A stretch of 33,464 nt of DNA from an uncultured bacterium (GCA_949292215.1 CASEYW010000013.1:1-33464), one strand, 5' to 3'. Positions 1 through 11,900 are shown, counted from the first letter of the stretch. Numbers and translations are program-made. The notes: a model not told the origin generated them from the letters alone.

Positions 1-1080
1 CGGACATTTCTTTTCACATGCCCCGCAGGAGATGCAGGCGGAGGCCCTTTCTCCCGTATCCCAGGGATTTTTGCCGATGGAGTTGTATCGGTTTTCTGCT
101 GCAGTGTCCAGATTGTAGACTTCTTTGTAGATCAGCGCTTCCAGACATTTCGAAATCGCAACCTTTTGGGGACAGGCTGGAGTGCAATAACCGCATCCGG
201 TACAGTAGAGAGTCCGAAGTTTGGAGCATTGTTCTGTTACAGCATCTATGGCATCAAGTTCTTCTTTGTTCAGTGAATCCGGCAGATTCGCCATGGCCGC
301 GTTGCCATCCACCATTTCTCTCGTTCCCATTCCAGAGAGTGCACAACTGATACCCGGTGTGCTGAGAACAAAACGAATCGCCAGTTCCGGAGTCGTGATT
401 TTGCCGCCGACTGCATTCTCGAATACTCCGCCTTTGAATGCAAGACGCCCTCCGCCAACAGGCCCCATCACTACAACTCCCATTCCAAGTTCTGCCGCAT
501 GACGGATTCCTGTCAGATTGCTTCGGTCCAGCAGATTGAACTGGCAGAGGACTGAAGAGAATGCCCGTGTGTTTAGAATTTCCATAATCGTTTCCGGATG
601 CGGATCATGGAATGAAAAAGAAAGATGACGAATCATTCCTTCGCTTTTGAATTTTTCTGCAACATCAATCAGGTGTTGTGGAAGAATCAGATCATGGAAC
701 GACTGACTGCTTAGAGCGTGGAAATGGTAGAAATCAATATAATCAGTATCCAGTTTTTTCAGCTGATGTTCCAGGATGCGCTTGAAGTCATCTTGTGTTT
801 TGACTTCGCCAAGAGGCAGTTTTGTGGAAAGTTTAACTTTTCCCCGCCATCCATTCTTCAATGCCATTCCGACTGCCAGCTCACTGCGTCCCCCGCAATA
901 CATGTAGGCCGTGTCGACGTAATTGATTCCTTTTTCGAATCCGTAACGCAGAAGATCCACGGCTTCCCCTAAATCCTCTTTGGCGTTTTTGTCCTGATTT
1001 TCCGGAATCGGCAGACGCATAGCTCCGAATCCAAGTGCGGAAATTTTGAATCCTGTTTTTCCGAAATCCCGATATTGCAT
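1..1080 (-). CDS. Aldo/keto reductase with C-terminal 4Fe-4S ferredoxin domain (3' end outside window)
   Basis: I translated the minus strand from an ATG at 1080; the frame stays open to base 1, giving 360 codons with no stop, so the C-terminus lies outside. The N-terminus MQYRDFGKTGFKISALGFGA is typical of the aldo/keto reductase superfamily (NADPH-linked carbonyl reduction, TIM barrel). The catalytic tetrad is visible: D56 and Y61 (DTAYMY), K87 (STKLP) and H121. After about residue 300 come two ferredoxin-type motifs, CTGCGYCTPACP and CISCGACEKKCP, enough for two 4Fe-4S clusters. This architecture is known in anaerobes as 'aldo/keto reductase, 4Fe-4S domain'. A purine-rich ribosome site (ggaga) lies just upstream, and a promoter lies at 1139-1167. 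The protein is probably cytoplasmic; its substrate cannot be told from the sequence. Confidence 0.93.
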   Translation of the reverse strand, partial: MQYRDFGKTGFKISALGFGAMRLPIPENQDKNAKEDLGEAVDLLRYGFEKGINYVDTAYMYCGGRSELAVGMALKNGWRGKVKLSTKLPLGEVKTQDDFKRILEHQLKKLDTDYIDFYHFHALSSQSFHDLILPQHLIDVAEKFKSEGMIRHLSFSFHDPHPETIMEILNTRAFSSVLCQFNLLDRSNLTGIRHAAELGMGVVVMGPVGGGRLAFKGGVFENAVGGKITTPELAIRFVLSTPGISCALSGMGTREMVDGNAAMANLPDSLNKEELDAIDAVTEQCSKLRTLYCTGCGYCTPACPQKVAISKCLEALIYKEVYNLDTAAENRYNSIGKNPWDTGERASACISCGACEKKCP

Positions 1081-1138
1081 TTTTTCTCCTGGAGAATATG
1101 ATGTTTCCTTTTCAAACTGAAGAATCATAAACGGGGAT

Positions 1139-1167
1139 AATATATATGTCTTAAAAATTAACGTCAA
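1139..1167 (-). promoter_or_regulatory. Sigma-70-type promoter of the aldo/keto reductase gene
   Basis: Read on the minus strand, TTGACG (1167-1162) is followed by a 17-base spacer and TATATT (1144-1139). Transcription would begin near 1132, giving a leader of about 50 bases before the ATG at 1080. Both boxes and the spacing fit the consensus well; there is no experimental support. Confidence 0.6.
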
Positions 1168-1405
1168 GTTTCTCTTCTCGGCATTTTTCTTTTTTTGCTG
1201 GAGCGAAGACAAAATACATTTTGAGAATGGTATAAAATGATAACGAAAAAATCTCAAAACGATACATGTTTCTCTTCGCTGAAACTTCCCTCTGATCCCT
1301 TTCTGTTCTTGAGCAGATGTCAAAAGACAGGACAAGAATCATGACTCAATATGGATAAAAAACATGAAAATAGAGAATTTATAGAAGAATTTTAATTTTT
1401 TACTC

Positions 1406-1433
1406 TTGACTTTGGTATAACATCGTCTATAAT
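1406..1433 (+). promoter_or_regulatory. Strong sigma-70-type promoter facing the giant-protein locus
   Basis: TTGACT (1406-1411), a 16-base spacer and a perfect TATAAT (1428-1433) lie on the plus strand. The predicted start is near 1440, so the 2022 gene would carry a leader of about 580 bases. It is the best promoter I see upstream of the giant-protein genes; there may be a closer one that I do not recognise. Confidence 0.6.
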
Positions 1434-1472
1434 ATAACTCAGGAAAACGTGTTTTTCTGTTTCGCGGGTATT

Positions 1473-1493
1473 CTGCAAACGTGTGTTTTGCAG
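1473..1493 (+). promoter_or_regulatory. Hairpin in the early leader
   Basis: CTGCAAA (1473-1479) pairs perfectly with TTTGCAG (1487-1493) around a 7-base loop and is followed by four T residues. It lies about 30 bases after the predicted transcription start. It may be a weak attenuator or just a stabilising 5' stem. Confidence 0.35.
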
Positions 1494-1514
1494 TTTTGAG
1501 CAAAGAAAAACTGA

Positions 1515-1543
1515 TTCTCAAGTTCGGGTGGGAACATTGAGAA
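1515..1543 (+). promoter_or_regulatory. Imperfect hairpin in the leader
   Basis: TTCTCAAGTTC (1515-1525) pairs with GAAC-A-TTGAGAA (1532-1543) with a single bulged A and a GGGTGG loop. No T run follows, so it is not an intrinsic terminator. Together with the 1473-1493 stem it makes the first 110 bases of the leader structured. Confidence 0.35.
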
Positions 1544-1612
1544 ACGAGAATTGTTTGAAAAACTGAATTTTAATTTATTGAAAGTTGAGTGAAGTATTAA
1601 AGAGGGAGTCAT

Positions 1613-1675
1613 ATGGCAAACTATGTCACATATTGTTTGATCGAAAAAAAACATGTGTTTTTTAAATGTTTATAA
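1613..1675 (+). CDS. Possible 20-residue leader peptide
   Basis: A short ORF starts with ATG at 1613 after a good purine-rich site (agaggg, 1601-1606) and ends at TAA 1673-1675. The peptide begins MANYVTYCLIEKKH. It is too short for similarity arguments, and neither codon usage nor context proves translation. It is listed because it sits in the leader of a strong promoter and has a better ribosome site than most chance ORFs. Confidence 0.2.
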   Translation: MANYVTYCLIEKKHVFFKCL

Positions 1676-1698
1676 CATGCGTTAATGGAGATTATCTT

Positions 1699-1980
1699 AT
1701 GTCAGAGGGTACAGATACAGTTAATAAGTGGAAGAACAGGTTCTTTTTGTCGTTCCCTGGATTCTTTGAATTTGTTTCATTCAGTTTGATTGATGAGTTC
1801 TTCTCTTTCTTCTATTCTCCCGGAAGATTTCGTATGAATGTCTTGGACAGTGAAAAGAAATTTATTTTTACTTGGAATCAGGGTTGGAGTTCCACCCACT
1901 CCAGTGCAGAGTTTCCATTGTGTACGAGTTCATTTCCTCCCCATTTTAACGTTCTGAGACAAATGTTCAGGAGCGTTTAA
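1699..1980 (+). CDS. Doubtful small ORF, 93 residues
   Basis: The frame is open from an ATG at 1666; the ATG at 1699 is the better start because GGAG lies eight bases before it. The product begins MSEGTDTVNKWKNRF, is rich in Phe and Ser in its first half (many FF and SF pairs), and has no domain I recognise. Codon use is more AT-rich than in the neighbouring genes. It lies between the strong promoter at 1406 and the 2022 gene, in the same orientation. It may be a genuine poorly conserved small protein or simply an open stretch of leader RNA. Confidence 0.3.
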   Translation: MSEGTDTVNKWKNRFFLSFPGFFEFVSFSLIDEFFSFFYSPGRFRMNVLDSEKKFIFTWNQGWSSTHSSAEFPLCTSSFPPHFNVLRQMFRSV

Positions 1981-2021
1981 GTTATAGCAACAGTATCAAC
2001 AAAGAAAGGATGTTTCGTGAA

Positions 2022-2279
2022 ATGACAGAGAAAAAAGAAATTTTTGCAGACGGAATCGGGCAAATCCATTTTTCCGGCGGAATGATTCGTTATGATTTTG
2101 TAACGCTTCAGCCGACGGAAGATGGAAAAGCTCCGGAACCGAAGGCAAATATTCGTATTATCATGCCCCCTCAGGGATTCTTGAGCGCTTTTAATTCCAT
2201 GCAGGAACTGATTGACAAGCTCCTTGAGAACGGGATCTTGAAGAAAAATGAACCTGCACCGAAGAAAAACAAAAAATAA
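2022..2279 (+). CDS. Small conserved-looking protein upstream of the giant repeat protein
   Basis: 85 residues, beginning MTEKKEIFADGIGQIHFSGG. An in-frame ATG at 2010 abuts the purine-rich sequence aaagaaagg with no spacing, so the ATG at 2022 (spacing about 11) is preferred. The body alternates beta-strand-like stretches (IGQIHFSGGMIRYDFVTL, then ANIRIIMPPQGFL), then a helix (FNSMQELIDKLLENGIL), and ends in a Lys-rich tail. There is no signal peptide or membrane segment, so it is cytoplasmic. From memory, similar small proteins occur beside type I secreted RTX or adhesin genes, but I cannot name a family with certainty. A role in expression or export of the downstream giant protein is inferred only from position. 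Spacing to the next gene is 35 bases. Confidence 0.75.
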   Translation: MTEKKEIFADGIGQIHFSGGMIRYDFVTLQPTEDGKAPEPKANIRIIMPPQGFLSAFNSMQELIDKLLENGILKKNEPAPKKNKK

Positions 2280-2314
2280 GGAGTGACGATATCAATTTCG
2301 CAAGGAACAGTTTT

Positions 2315-2881
2315 TTGATCCAGACGGAGAATTTTCTGGATTACAGGAAGACCGGATTTGCCGCTGATGCGGTACGTCCGATTTTTCCGCGTCCGGATTT
2401 TGCACGGATCCATCCGCATTTTTCTTCCAGTAAATTTTTTCGACGTAAGGAATGCGGATCAGCTTTTTTGACTGCCGCGATGATTCTCGGTGGGAATTAT
2501 CCCGTGCTGGCTGTTGCAGGAAAATGTCGTGAGGAGGTCGCACCCGTGCTGGAATGCCGCGGCGATTCTTTCTCGCTTACATTGACTGTAGATAGTTCTT
2601 CCTACATTTCTTCTCCGGTTTTCTGTGCGGGAACCGTGATTACCGGCGATGAGAATTGTATCGGAGTAAAATTTTCCGGTTCTTTTGACGATCCCGATGA
2701 TGTGATGAGTTTCGATTCTCAGCGGATCAACGAGATTACGGTTTCCGTGACGGCATTTCGTGCATTTTCTGCTCGAAAGACCGCAGACGTCTCTTCTCTG
2801 AAGCTTTCCCGCCATATCAGTGGCGGTCGAATTGGAGCAGGACGTGAAATTTGTATCAGTAATCACCAGTTTAACTTGTGA
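2315..2881 (+). CDS. Protein of unknown function between the small protein and the giant repeat protein
   Basis: 188 residues from a TTG start at 2315, with aagga at 2302-2306 eight bases upstream; the next in-frame ATG (residue 56) would remove a third of the protein. Codon usage matches the neighbours, whereas the opposing minus-strand frame does not look protein-like. The N-terminal third is basic and aromatic (HPHFSSSKFFRRKE). The middle is beta-rich (DSFSLTLTVDSSSYISSPVF, then ENCIGVKFSGSFDDPDD). Four cysteines are present. No clear signal peptide: the stretch around residues 50-67 (AFLTAAMILGG...PVLAVAG) is only moderately hydrophobic. I do not recognise a family. It ends 33 bases before the giant gene and is probably cotranscribed with it. 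Confidence 0.65.
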   Translation: MIQTENFLDYRKTGFAADAVRPIFPRPDFARIHPHFSSSKFFRRKECGSAFLTAAMILGGNYPVLAVAGKCREEVAPVLECRGDSFSLTLTVDSSSYISSPVFCAGTVITGDENCIGVKFSGSFDDPDDVMSFDSQRINEITVSVTAFRAFSARKTADVSSLKLSRHISGGRIGAGREICISNHQFNL

Positions 2882-2914
2882 TATGAGGCAACAAACAAAA
2901 AAGGAGTTTGCATC

Positions 2915-5900
2915 ATGGCAAAACGAATCACAAAGAAAGAGACAATCAATTCGGTAGTCATTGAGACTTCCGAAGAAGCGATTGCCAACGCTGAGGTCAT
3001 TGCGACCGATGCCGCGTCAAGCGTTTCTGTCTTTACCGGCGCAACCAAAGCCGGGGAAACCAAAACGGTTGCAAAAACAACAGTGAAAGGTGGGGCTTCC
3101 AATGCAGCTGTCCGCGATGTCGCGGTTGGTGCTACATTTGCTCCCGGCGAGAATTCGCTCGACGAAAACGGTGTTAATCAGTTCAGCTCTGACTACATCG
3201 TGGATGCGTCCGGCGAGAAGAGAAGCGTCCAGTGGACCCTCGATAAAAACGGAAAAATCGTCGCTCCTAAACTTGCGAAAGGCGAGTCGTTCGTTTCTGA
3301 GATCGTCATTAATTCCGACAACGAGATTTCCATTGAAAATGTCGCGGTAAAAGGTTCCGTCTATGGCGGTGCTGTTGCACGCGATATCAAAGGAAAAACC
3401 AATAAGAAAGATGATGGAAGTGTTTCCGCGATTGTCAACGGAACCTCCACTCTGAATCTGACAAACATCTCGGTTTCCAAGGTCTTCGGCGGTGGTGCCG
3501 GATATGGTTCCGTTCTCAATGGTTCGATCGTTTCCGAGGAAATCCCTGTCCTGGACGGTGCCGGTGAGCCTGTCCTTGATACGGAAGGAAATCCTGTGAC
3601 CGAGACTATCAGCCATCAGCAGGCTGTTGTCATCAACTACAACAGCGGCAAGGTCTCCACACTCTATGGTGGCGGCGATGAAGGTTCTGTTGTCAACGGC
3701 AATATTGATATCAATATTCTTGGGATGGCGGAAGGCAAGATTTCCAAGATCTATGCCGGCGGTAAAAACTCCACTGTTAACGGCGATGTGACAATCACAT
3801 TCGGTCCGAACGGTGGCAATGTGGATATGTCTTTTGTCATTGATGACAAGTATATTTTCTCCGGCGTTGTCTCTGGCGGCGGCGATGGCAAGAACGCGAT
3901 TGTCAACGGCAGATCCGATCTTGTTTTCTCCAATTACAGCGCCGAATTCAAAGGCACAATCAAGGATTTCGAAACGGTAACAATTTCCGGTCAGTCCAAT
4001 GTCACCTTCACAAAGGGACAGGACAAGTCCATGAAGGGTGCCACCTATCAGTTCGTGATCAACGATGACAGTGTCGGACTCACAAGCGCGATGCTTACCT
4101 GGAATAAGAAAGTTGATTTCTCCAAGATCGTCGTTTCTGTTGAGACGAGACAGGATTTCTCAATCGTTCTCCTTTCCAGCAATCAGCTCAAGAAAGAAGA
4201 GGATTTCGACTTTGTCAAGTCCATTACGGTCGTCAACGAAGATGGCAACGCTCTCTACAAGGGATCTTATGTCATCAACTACGCCGCGATGTACGAGTAC
4301 AATGAAAAGAATAAACTCGTCAAAGTTCGCGATGCCGGAACTGTTTCCATTGAATATGTCGGTTCCAATCTCACATTTGACGAAGATATTTATGAGAAAG
4401 TCACCCTTTCTGACGCGGATGACGAAGTCAATCTGATCGCGGGTGCTGATCTCAAGCAGGGACTGGACACCGCTGGCGGTAACGACAGAGTTACTCTTGC
4501 CGAAGGTGCCAAGATCACCGGATCCATTGATCTCGGTTCCGGAACCAATACTCTCGTGATCCAGAAAGATGCCCAGCTCACTGGCTCCCTGATTCTGGAA
4601 GAAGGTTCCGCCAACAGAATTACGGTCAACTCCGGAGCTCTTTCCAGCATTGAGGCTGGTGACGGTTCCAACAATATCATCACTCTTAACGGCAATGCCG
4701 TTTACGGTGGTGGCGTGGGTTACTGGGAAACCATGGTTCCCCCGGTGATCGGTTCTGTGTATATTGATCTTGGAGATGGAACCCTCCAGAAAGTGGATGC
4801 GGATGTGATTCTCAACGAAAATCCGAATAAGATTTTTGTTGTCGGAAATCTTGACCTTCGCGGCTCCAATTCCAATGATACCATCTATGTCAACAACAAT
4901 GCTGCGGTCAACTCCATTTACCTCGGCGGCGGTGATGACGTTCTCGAAATCGGCGCGGGCGCCAAGATCGGTTATACCTATGTCAGCCCCGATGCCAACA
5001 TCATTCAGGGCGATTCCGCAGTAGCCGATATTGATCTCGGTTCCGGAAACAACGTCCTTGTGCTCAAGGAGCAGCTTGGTGATGTCGTTGTGATTCGTGA
5101 CAATACAGGCGCTATCATCGGCCAGACCTGGCGCAACAATGTCAATGTCGTTGCAGACAAGGGCAGCAAGAATGCGATCGTCATCGGCAAGTCCATGACT
5201 GTTGACAATGCGGCTCTCCTCAGCGGAAGCACGGACAATACTCTTGTCCTCTCCAATGGTGTGGTTGCAACCTTCCGCAGCTTCTCCATCGGCAACTTCA
5301 TCGGCGATGATGATGCCAAGACCAAGTTCTCCGGAGTTTATCTCGGACAGAACGCTGTTATCCAGGATGAGAACGCTCAGGTTGCCATTATCCAGAACTA
5401 TGCTGGCAATTTCGAGTCTGCCGCAAATGTTTATGTGATCGGCAATCCGGAAAATGTTCCCTCGAACATTGAGAAATATTATTCCAAGGATACCGAAGGC
5501 GTGGACAGCGCCAGGATCGTTTCCAACTCGAATATTACTCTCGTTGAAGGCGCAGCAGTTGCCAATTCCCAGCTGAGTGCAGCCAATACGGTTACTGTCC
5601 GGGAAGGCGCGACTGTCAGCGATACCAGGATTTGGAATACAGAAACCGTTCGTCTTGCCGGTACGGTCAGTGGCGGATCCGTGGAAAGCGTGGACCGTCT
5701 GGTCATTACTTCCGTGGATGCTCTTGTTGGAAAAATCGACGACGTTGACACTGTCTGGTTTAATCTCCCCGGAGCAGAGTATGTCAATGAAGCTCTTTCG
5801 ATTTCCAATATCGGTGCATTGCTCATTGACGCCGACTCCACTGTGACAGTCGGTTCCTTCGATGGTTCCTTCCTGTGGGAAGATGACAATTACGTCATGA

Positions 5901-8900
5901 TGTCCTTTGAAAACAATGCGAAATTCATTGCCGGACAGAATATCGTAATTGATGATGCGGATGTCGCTCAGACCTTCGAGGCCGGATATTCCGTCGAGAT
6001 CTTCGGAACGATTGATGCCGATGTGACCTTCAACGGCAATACGGTGAAAATCCTTTCCGGCAGAAATGATGATGTTGTCAACTCTGCGATTGCCATTACC
6101 GGCGATATCGTCGGCGCAGCCGACTTTGTGATTGGAAAAGGCGTCTCCACCTGGTTTGATGTTGCTCAGTTCCAGAACTTTGCGGAAACCACCTTCACAG
6201 TGGAAAGCGATGCGTTCCTTGCCTTTGACGGCGTTATTTCCGCGGAAGATCAGGCAGCTCTCATCGAAAGCGTAAAACTTGATACGAACGGCAAGTTCGG
6301 ACTCGGTGCATGGCTTGTCATCCAGAACTGGAATGGCACATTCGACATGGATGTGGACGGTGTGGTCGGCGGTTTTGATCAGAATCCTGAACTGACCGTT
6401 TTGAACTTCACCGATCTTTACGTCAAGAACAATGCGACCATCAACGGTCAGATTCTGATGAACGATGCGGCCAACAACATCGTGATCGGAGAAAACGTGA
6501 CGGTCAACGGCGCTCGTGATCTTTATGATTACGGTGCAATCCTGACCCAGGGTGGCGATGACACAATGGAAATCCGTGCCGGATCCGTCATCAACGGCGC
6601 GATCGACATGGGTGCTGGCGATGATACCCTGACCATGACCGGCGTTACGGTCAACTATGCGGTCAACCAGCAGCAGGGTGACAAGGTCGCCGCTCCTGTG
6701 ATTGCCGGAGTTGAGACACTCAACCTGAACGACGGCAATGTGATCAATGGAAGCGCGTTCTTCAGCGGTTCCAATGAAATCAACAGCGATGGCGTGAACA
6801 CTGTGAACGGCAAATTCGTTTTCGGAGCCAACTCCGCAAATGAAATCAATGTCAACAGCGGAACGCTTTCCGTGAATGAGATCGCTTTCGCCGGCTATGA
6901 TGCGGATGCACAGCAGTTCGTGAACGAGGCTTCCACCGCAGCTGCAAGCAACAAGATCAATGTCAAGGGCGAACTCGCTCTGAATGCCGGTCTTGAACTC
7001 AAGGCCACCGGTGCGAACGAGATCAACGTTGACGGCGGAACGATTTCGGGAATTACCGAAATTGAAATGAACGGCGGCAAGAATGTGAACGCGGATGCCC
7101 AGGTGACGAAGGTCAACGCGGCTGCTTCCAACACACTGAAGGTTGCCGGATCTGAAGTTTCCCTGACCTCCGTTGACATGGTTGCCGGTACCAAGAATGC
7201 GGTCGAAGTTGCCGAGACCGGCGTCCTGACAGTCGATCACCTCGACATGTCCGGCGCGATCACGATGCCGACCGATCTTGATGATCCGGAAAGCAAAGGT
7301 GCGGTTGTTGCGGCTGCCGGAACAAATGAAATCAAGAACAAGGGTACCCTGAATCTTGGTTCCGTCCATGCTGCCGGAACTGCGAACACCGTTGAGAACA
7401 GCGGAACACTGGATGTTCTGGATGCAGTGGTCCTCGCTGGTGCCGTTACGGTTGGCGATGATGCCAAAGTTACGTACAGTGCGGCTGAGACCAACGAGAT
7501 CAAGAACACCGCGTCCCTCTCTGCGTCGTCTCTTGTGATGCGCGGCGATGCCAACACGATCAACTCCATCGGAACCGTTGAGGTTGCCGGCAGCCTTGAT
7601 ATGATTGGCCAGGTCGTTGTGGATCCGAACGCGGATGTCGCCGATCGCGAAGTTGTCAATGGAGCTGGCTCCAACACCATCGCGCTCTTCGACAGCGAGA
7701 ACAAGGCTTCTCTTGATGCCCACACCGCGTCCCTCTCCGCCGCCATGATCAATCTGAACGGCGAGAACAATACGATCAACGGTAAAGTTGTTCTTGATAC
7801 CACCAATGACAAGCTGGTGGACAGCAGTAACTCCATCACGGCCGGTGCGATCAACACCACGGTTGCCGGTGCCGTCAATATGGAAAGCGCTGCCGGAGCG
7901 AATGCAATTGATATGGGTATTGCCGGAAATGTCGTCGGAGTCGTTCTGACCGATTCCAAGGTGACATTCGGTCCTACCGCTCAGGCGATCAATGGCGATG
8001 TGACCATGACGTCTGTGGATGCGGATGGCAACGGCGGAACCAACAAGCTTGCTCTTGACATCGCTCTCGCCTCCACCAACGACAGTGATATCGTTGCAGG
8101 AGATCTCAGTGTTGCGCTGACCGGTGATGTTGCAATGACCGGCCAAACGAACACTCTGTCCGGCAACATTAATCTGTCGGTCAGGAACCATGGCGCCATC
8201 ACGGCCGGAAATCTTGCGGTTTCCGTCACGGGCGATATTGTCATGGATACCCTCAACATCGTAAATGCCTCGAACAAGGTTACCTTCGGCTCCGCTGTTA
8301 CAGATGATCCGAATGCCGGTGAGATCGCTTATACCGGAATTGCCATCACAGTCGACGGCGACATCACGATGAAGGGACTCCGGTCCAACAATACCCTGTA
8401 CTTCGGCAATGATGTTACCTACACCGGCAACATCGTGATGGGCAATACCGATATGACGGCATTCTCTGCTTCGAACACCCTGACAATCATGGATGTTGCC
8501 AATGTCGATATTCAGAACCTGACTATGATCGCCCGGAAGAACACAATCGTGCTCCAGGGCGAAGGTGAAGTCTCCTTCCTGAATGACATTCGCGGCGCTG
8601 TAAACGACTTCAAGGTCGGCAAAGGCGTTGAAATTGTCGGCGACATTGTCTTCAACGATATCGTCAATGAGGACAAGAAGGGCCAGGATGGTTACATCGT
8701 TCTTGCCAATACGCAGAATGTTCTCCGTATTGAGGGTGCGACAGCCAACAATATCTCCTCCATCGCTTCCGGTGCCAATACGACAATCTGGGTCGGCTTC
8801 GAGAATACTCCGGCGTTTGAAGATGCCGCAGACAGTGTTGTCAACGGCGATCTGAATATGGGTACGGCGGAATCCACAGGCAATAACGCTCTTAACGTGG

Positions 8901-11900
8901 TCAGCACGATCGTTACCGAGAAACTGGAAGACGGTTCGGAAGTCAAACATGGCTTCACCGGCACGGTCAACGGCAATGTCGAGATGAATACTTCCGCTGC
9001 TGGAACCAATACCGTCACTCTGAAGGGTGCAGTCATTGATGCCGATGAGGACATCGCGGGCAGCATTCGTCAGGTCTTCCAGTCCGTCATCAATGGAAAG
9101 GTCAATATGACCTCCGAAGCGGCGAATACGATTACAGCGGAACTCGCCACGATCACCGGCGATGTCACCATGATCGGTTCCTCCAACACGATTGCGGCGA
9201 CGAAAGCCGTCCAGTTCGGTACCGCTGATACGGCTGCCGATATCGCGATGGATGCTGTCAGTGTTTCCGGTTACAATACCGGCCGCTCCGGCAACTCCCT
9301 GACTCTGGCCGGCATTGCCGCAACTGCTGCGGATCTGGTTGCAACTCCTGAGGCTTCCTATGAAGGAACCGAGGCGGAACAGGCCACCGCAGGAAATATC
9401 GTCATGGCGTCTGCCAACGGCAGCAACACTGCGACGATCACCGATGCGACCGTCGGAACCATTGAGATGGATGCTTCTGTGGTTCCCACAGAGATGGTTG
9501 TCCCCGGTGAAGTCGAAAAGGCAAATTCTGCCAGCAACACGCTGACTCTGACCGGTTCCGTGAAGACGGACAGCGTCTGGAGCGATGACTTCAAGGCTGC
9601 TGTTGCAGTTGACACCGTCAACGCGGTGAACACCGACGCTATTGTGATGACCGCTGCCAACAGCAATACGTTCAATGCAGCGTATGCCAACATTGACGGC
9701 GCTCTTGAAATGACGGCGAACGGCATCAATACCGATGACGGAAAAGTTCTGTACAACAGCGCAACGCTCAGTGTTGTGGATGTTGACGGCATCACAATGA
9801 ACGCTGTTGTTCCGGCAAGCGCAACGACGACAACCGCGAACAATGATCTCGTGATCAGCGGTATCCGCACTGCGGGTGAAGTTGACACCGTCAAACGTTC
9901 CAACGTCGGCGATGTGACCATGTCCGCTGCAAGCAACAACCAGCTGACCGTCGGTATGGATGCTCTTGCTTCCATCGGCGCTGTCACCATGGCGAATGTT
10001 GTGATGAATGCTTCCGGCGCCAACACGATCAATGTCAGTGCGGGAACTCTCAAGAAATATGAGAATGGACCTGCGGCCGGCACAGAAGTCAACTTCCGTG
10101 CGGAAGCCACTGCCATTGACATGAACGGTAAGTGGAACACTCTCAACGTCAACGCCGGAACATTCGGCATCAAGGGCGGCAACGTCACGATGACGAACCT
10201 CGACGCTGACGGAGTTGTGATCTCGAACACATCCATCAATATGATCCAGCTCAGCCAGAGCGCTTCTCTCCTGCTTGATAATGGCGGACTGCAGCTCGGC
10301 AGTGCCGGACTCTCCGTCGTCCAGCAGCTTGGCGGAACTTACATCAATGGTACGGAAGTTACGCTTCAGTACGTCAACGAGTATGGCGAATACATCTATG
10401 CCTGGGAAGACGGAGCAACAGCCGGTGGTGATCCGATTGCTACAACCGCCAATATGGTGACTGTAAACGGCAAACTCTACACCACAGCGGATTCTGAGCT
10501 CGTTGCTATGATGAACTCCATCTCTGTGACCGGCCCTGCGGTGAAAGATCCGACCGTTGACAACCCCATCGTTGGAGCTGATCCGACCGTCTCAAGTGCC
10601 GTGTTCACGAACCTTGTCATGCAGGGTGTGACCGGCAACTCGATTACGACGAACGCGGCGACTGCTTATAAGGCCTCTTTCGAAGCGAACAGCGTCACAA
10701 TGGGCGGCATCGCCGATGGCGAAGTCGTTCTTGCGAATGCCATGAATACCATCACGGTTGCTGCAAACACGTTCTTCAACGTTGCAACCGCGATCGATAT
10801 GACCGCGACGACCAGCAACACGATCACCGCGAACAACTTCACCAACGTTGCTTCTGAAACCGACCTTGCGTCCGCTACCGTTGCCGGTATGTTCCTTGCA
10901 AACGCCGGTGAAATCGTCAAGGCGAAGGAAACCCTTGCCAATACTCTTGGCAATGTGTCCATGACCGCGACCGGTATCATCGACGCGGATGGCAACCTGA
11001 CCACCAGCGGATCGAATGCTCTGACAATCGGTGCCAACACTGTTGCCGGAACCGTTGCGATGAACGGTGTCACGAACAGCCTGACCCTGAATGGTTATGG
11101 CCAGATGACATACGACGTCGTGAACGCCGACAAGGTTGCTGTCAACCAGTATGGCAACACGGCAGAGCAGAATGCAGCCCTTGCTGCTGATGATCCGACG
11201 AAGGAAGTGGTATTCACACCTGTTACAGAGACTGTGATTGAACAGGCTGCTGCAAAAGCGGAAGCTGTAACCTTCACAATCGGTAACGATGCTCTGAAGG
11301 CTGCTCTTGCGAATGCGGCTGTGGCCGGTGCTCCGGTTGCTCTGACGAACACGGTTGTGCTGTACAGCGGAAGCTCCGTTGCAAGCATCACCTCCACGGA
11401 TACCTACACCTACGTCGATGCCACGGATACGACGGTTACCGTCGGTTCCAACGATTCGATCACACTGTTCACCGATGCAACGGTTGCCGGTGCGATTGAT
11501 CTCGGCTACGGCGATGACACCATCACCCTCAACGGTGCAAACGTCTCTCTGAAGGACATTGATTTCGGTGCAGGCAATGATGTGTTCGATCTGAACGGCT
11601 ATGAAATTACGGTCGACGGCGATATCACCTACGACGGAATCCTGACGGTCAAGAACGGAACGATCACCTTCACGGAAGGCCATGCCTTCGTCGGCGATCA
11701 GGACAACCTGTTCTTCGACGGCATGACCGTTTACGGCAATATCGACACGAACGTGAAGACCCTCTCCGCCCTGACGGTCGGAAATGGTACACTCTCCGCT
11801 TCCATCTCCTATGTGAACGAGGAAGCTGGCGAGCTCAACGTCGCAGTCGAAACGAATGCCGATGGTGAAGTTGTCGGAAGCGCCTTTGCTGTCACCAGCA

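Larger units (their letters stand above)
1081..2021. other. AT-rich intergenic region of about 940 bases
   Basis: This is the longest stretch without a convincing gene. The left end holds the minus-strand promoter of the aldo/keto reductase. Between about 1170 and 1400 I recognise nothing beyond AT-rich sequence. From 1406 rightward there is a strong plus-strand promoter, two hairpins and two small doubtful ORFs, each listed separately. Base composition is clearly lower in GC than in the flanking genes. No tRNA-like fold, riboswitch consensus or repeat array was recognised. Confidence 0.7.

Noticed and set aside
2459..2866. 135-codon minus-strand frame opposite the 188-residue protein
   Set aside because: The plus-strand frame has the genome's codon pattern, a ribosome site and operon context; the minus frame is rich in His, Arg and Asn like the other shadows.
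4160..8950. 1596-codon open frame on the minus strand
   Set aside because: It lies in exact codon register opposite the giant gene and is open only because that gene avoids TTA, CTA and TCA. The translation is rich in His, Asn, Arg and Ile with no domain.
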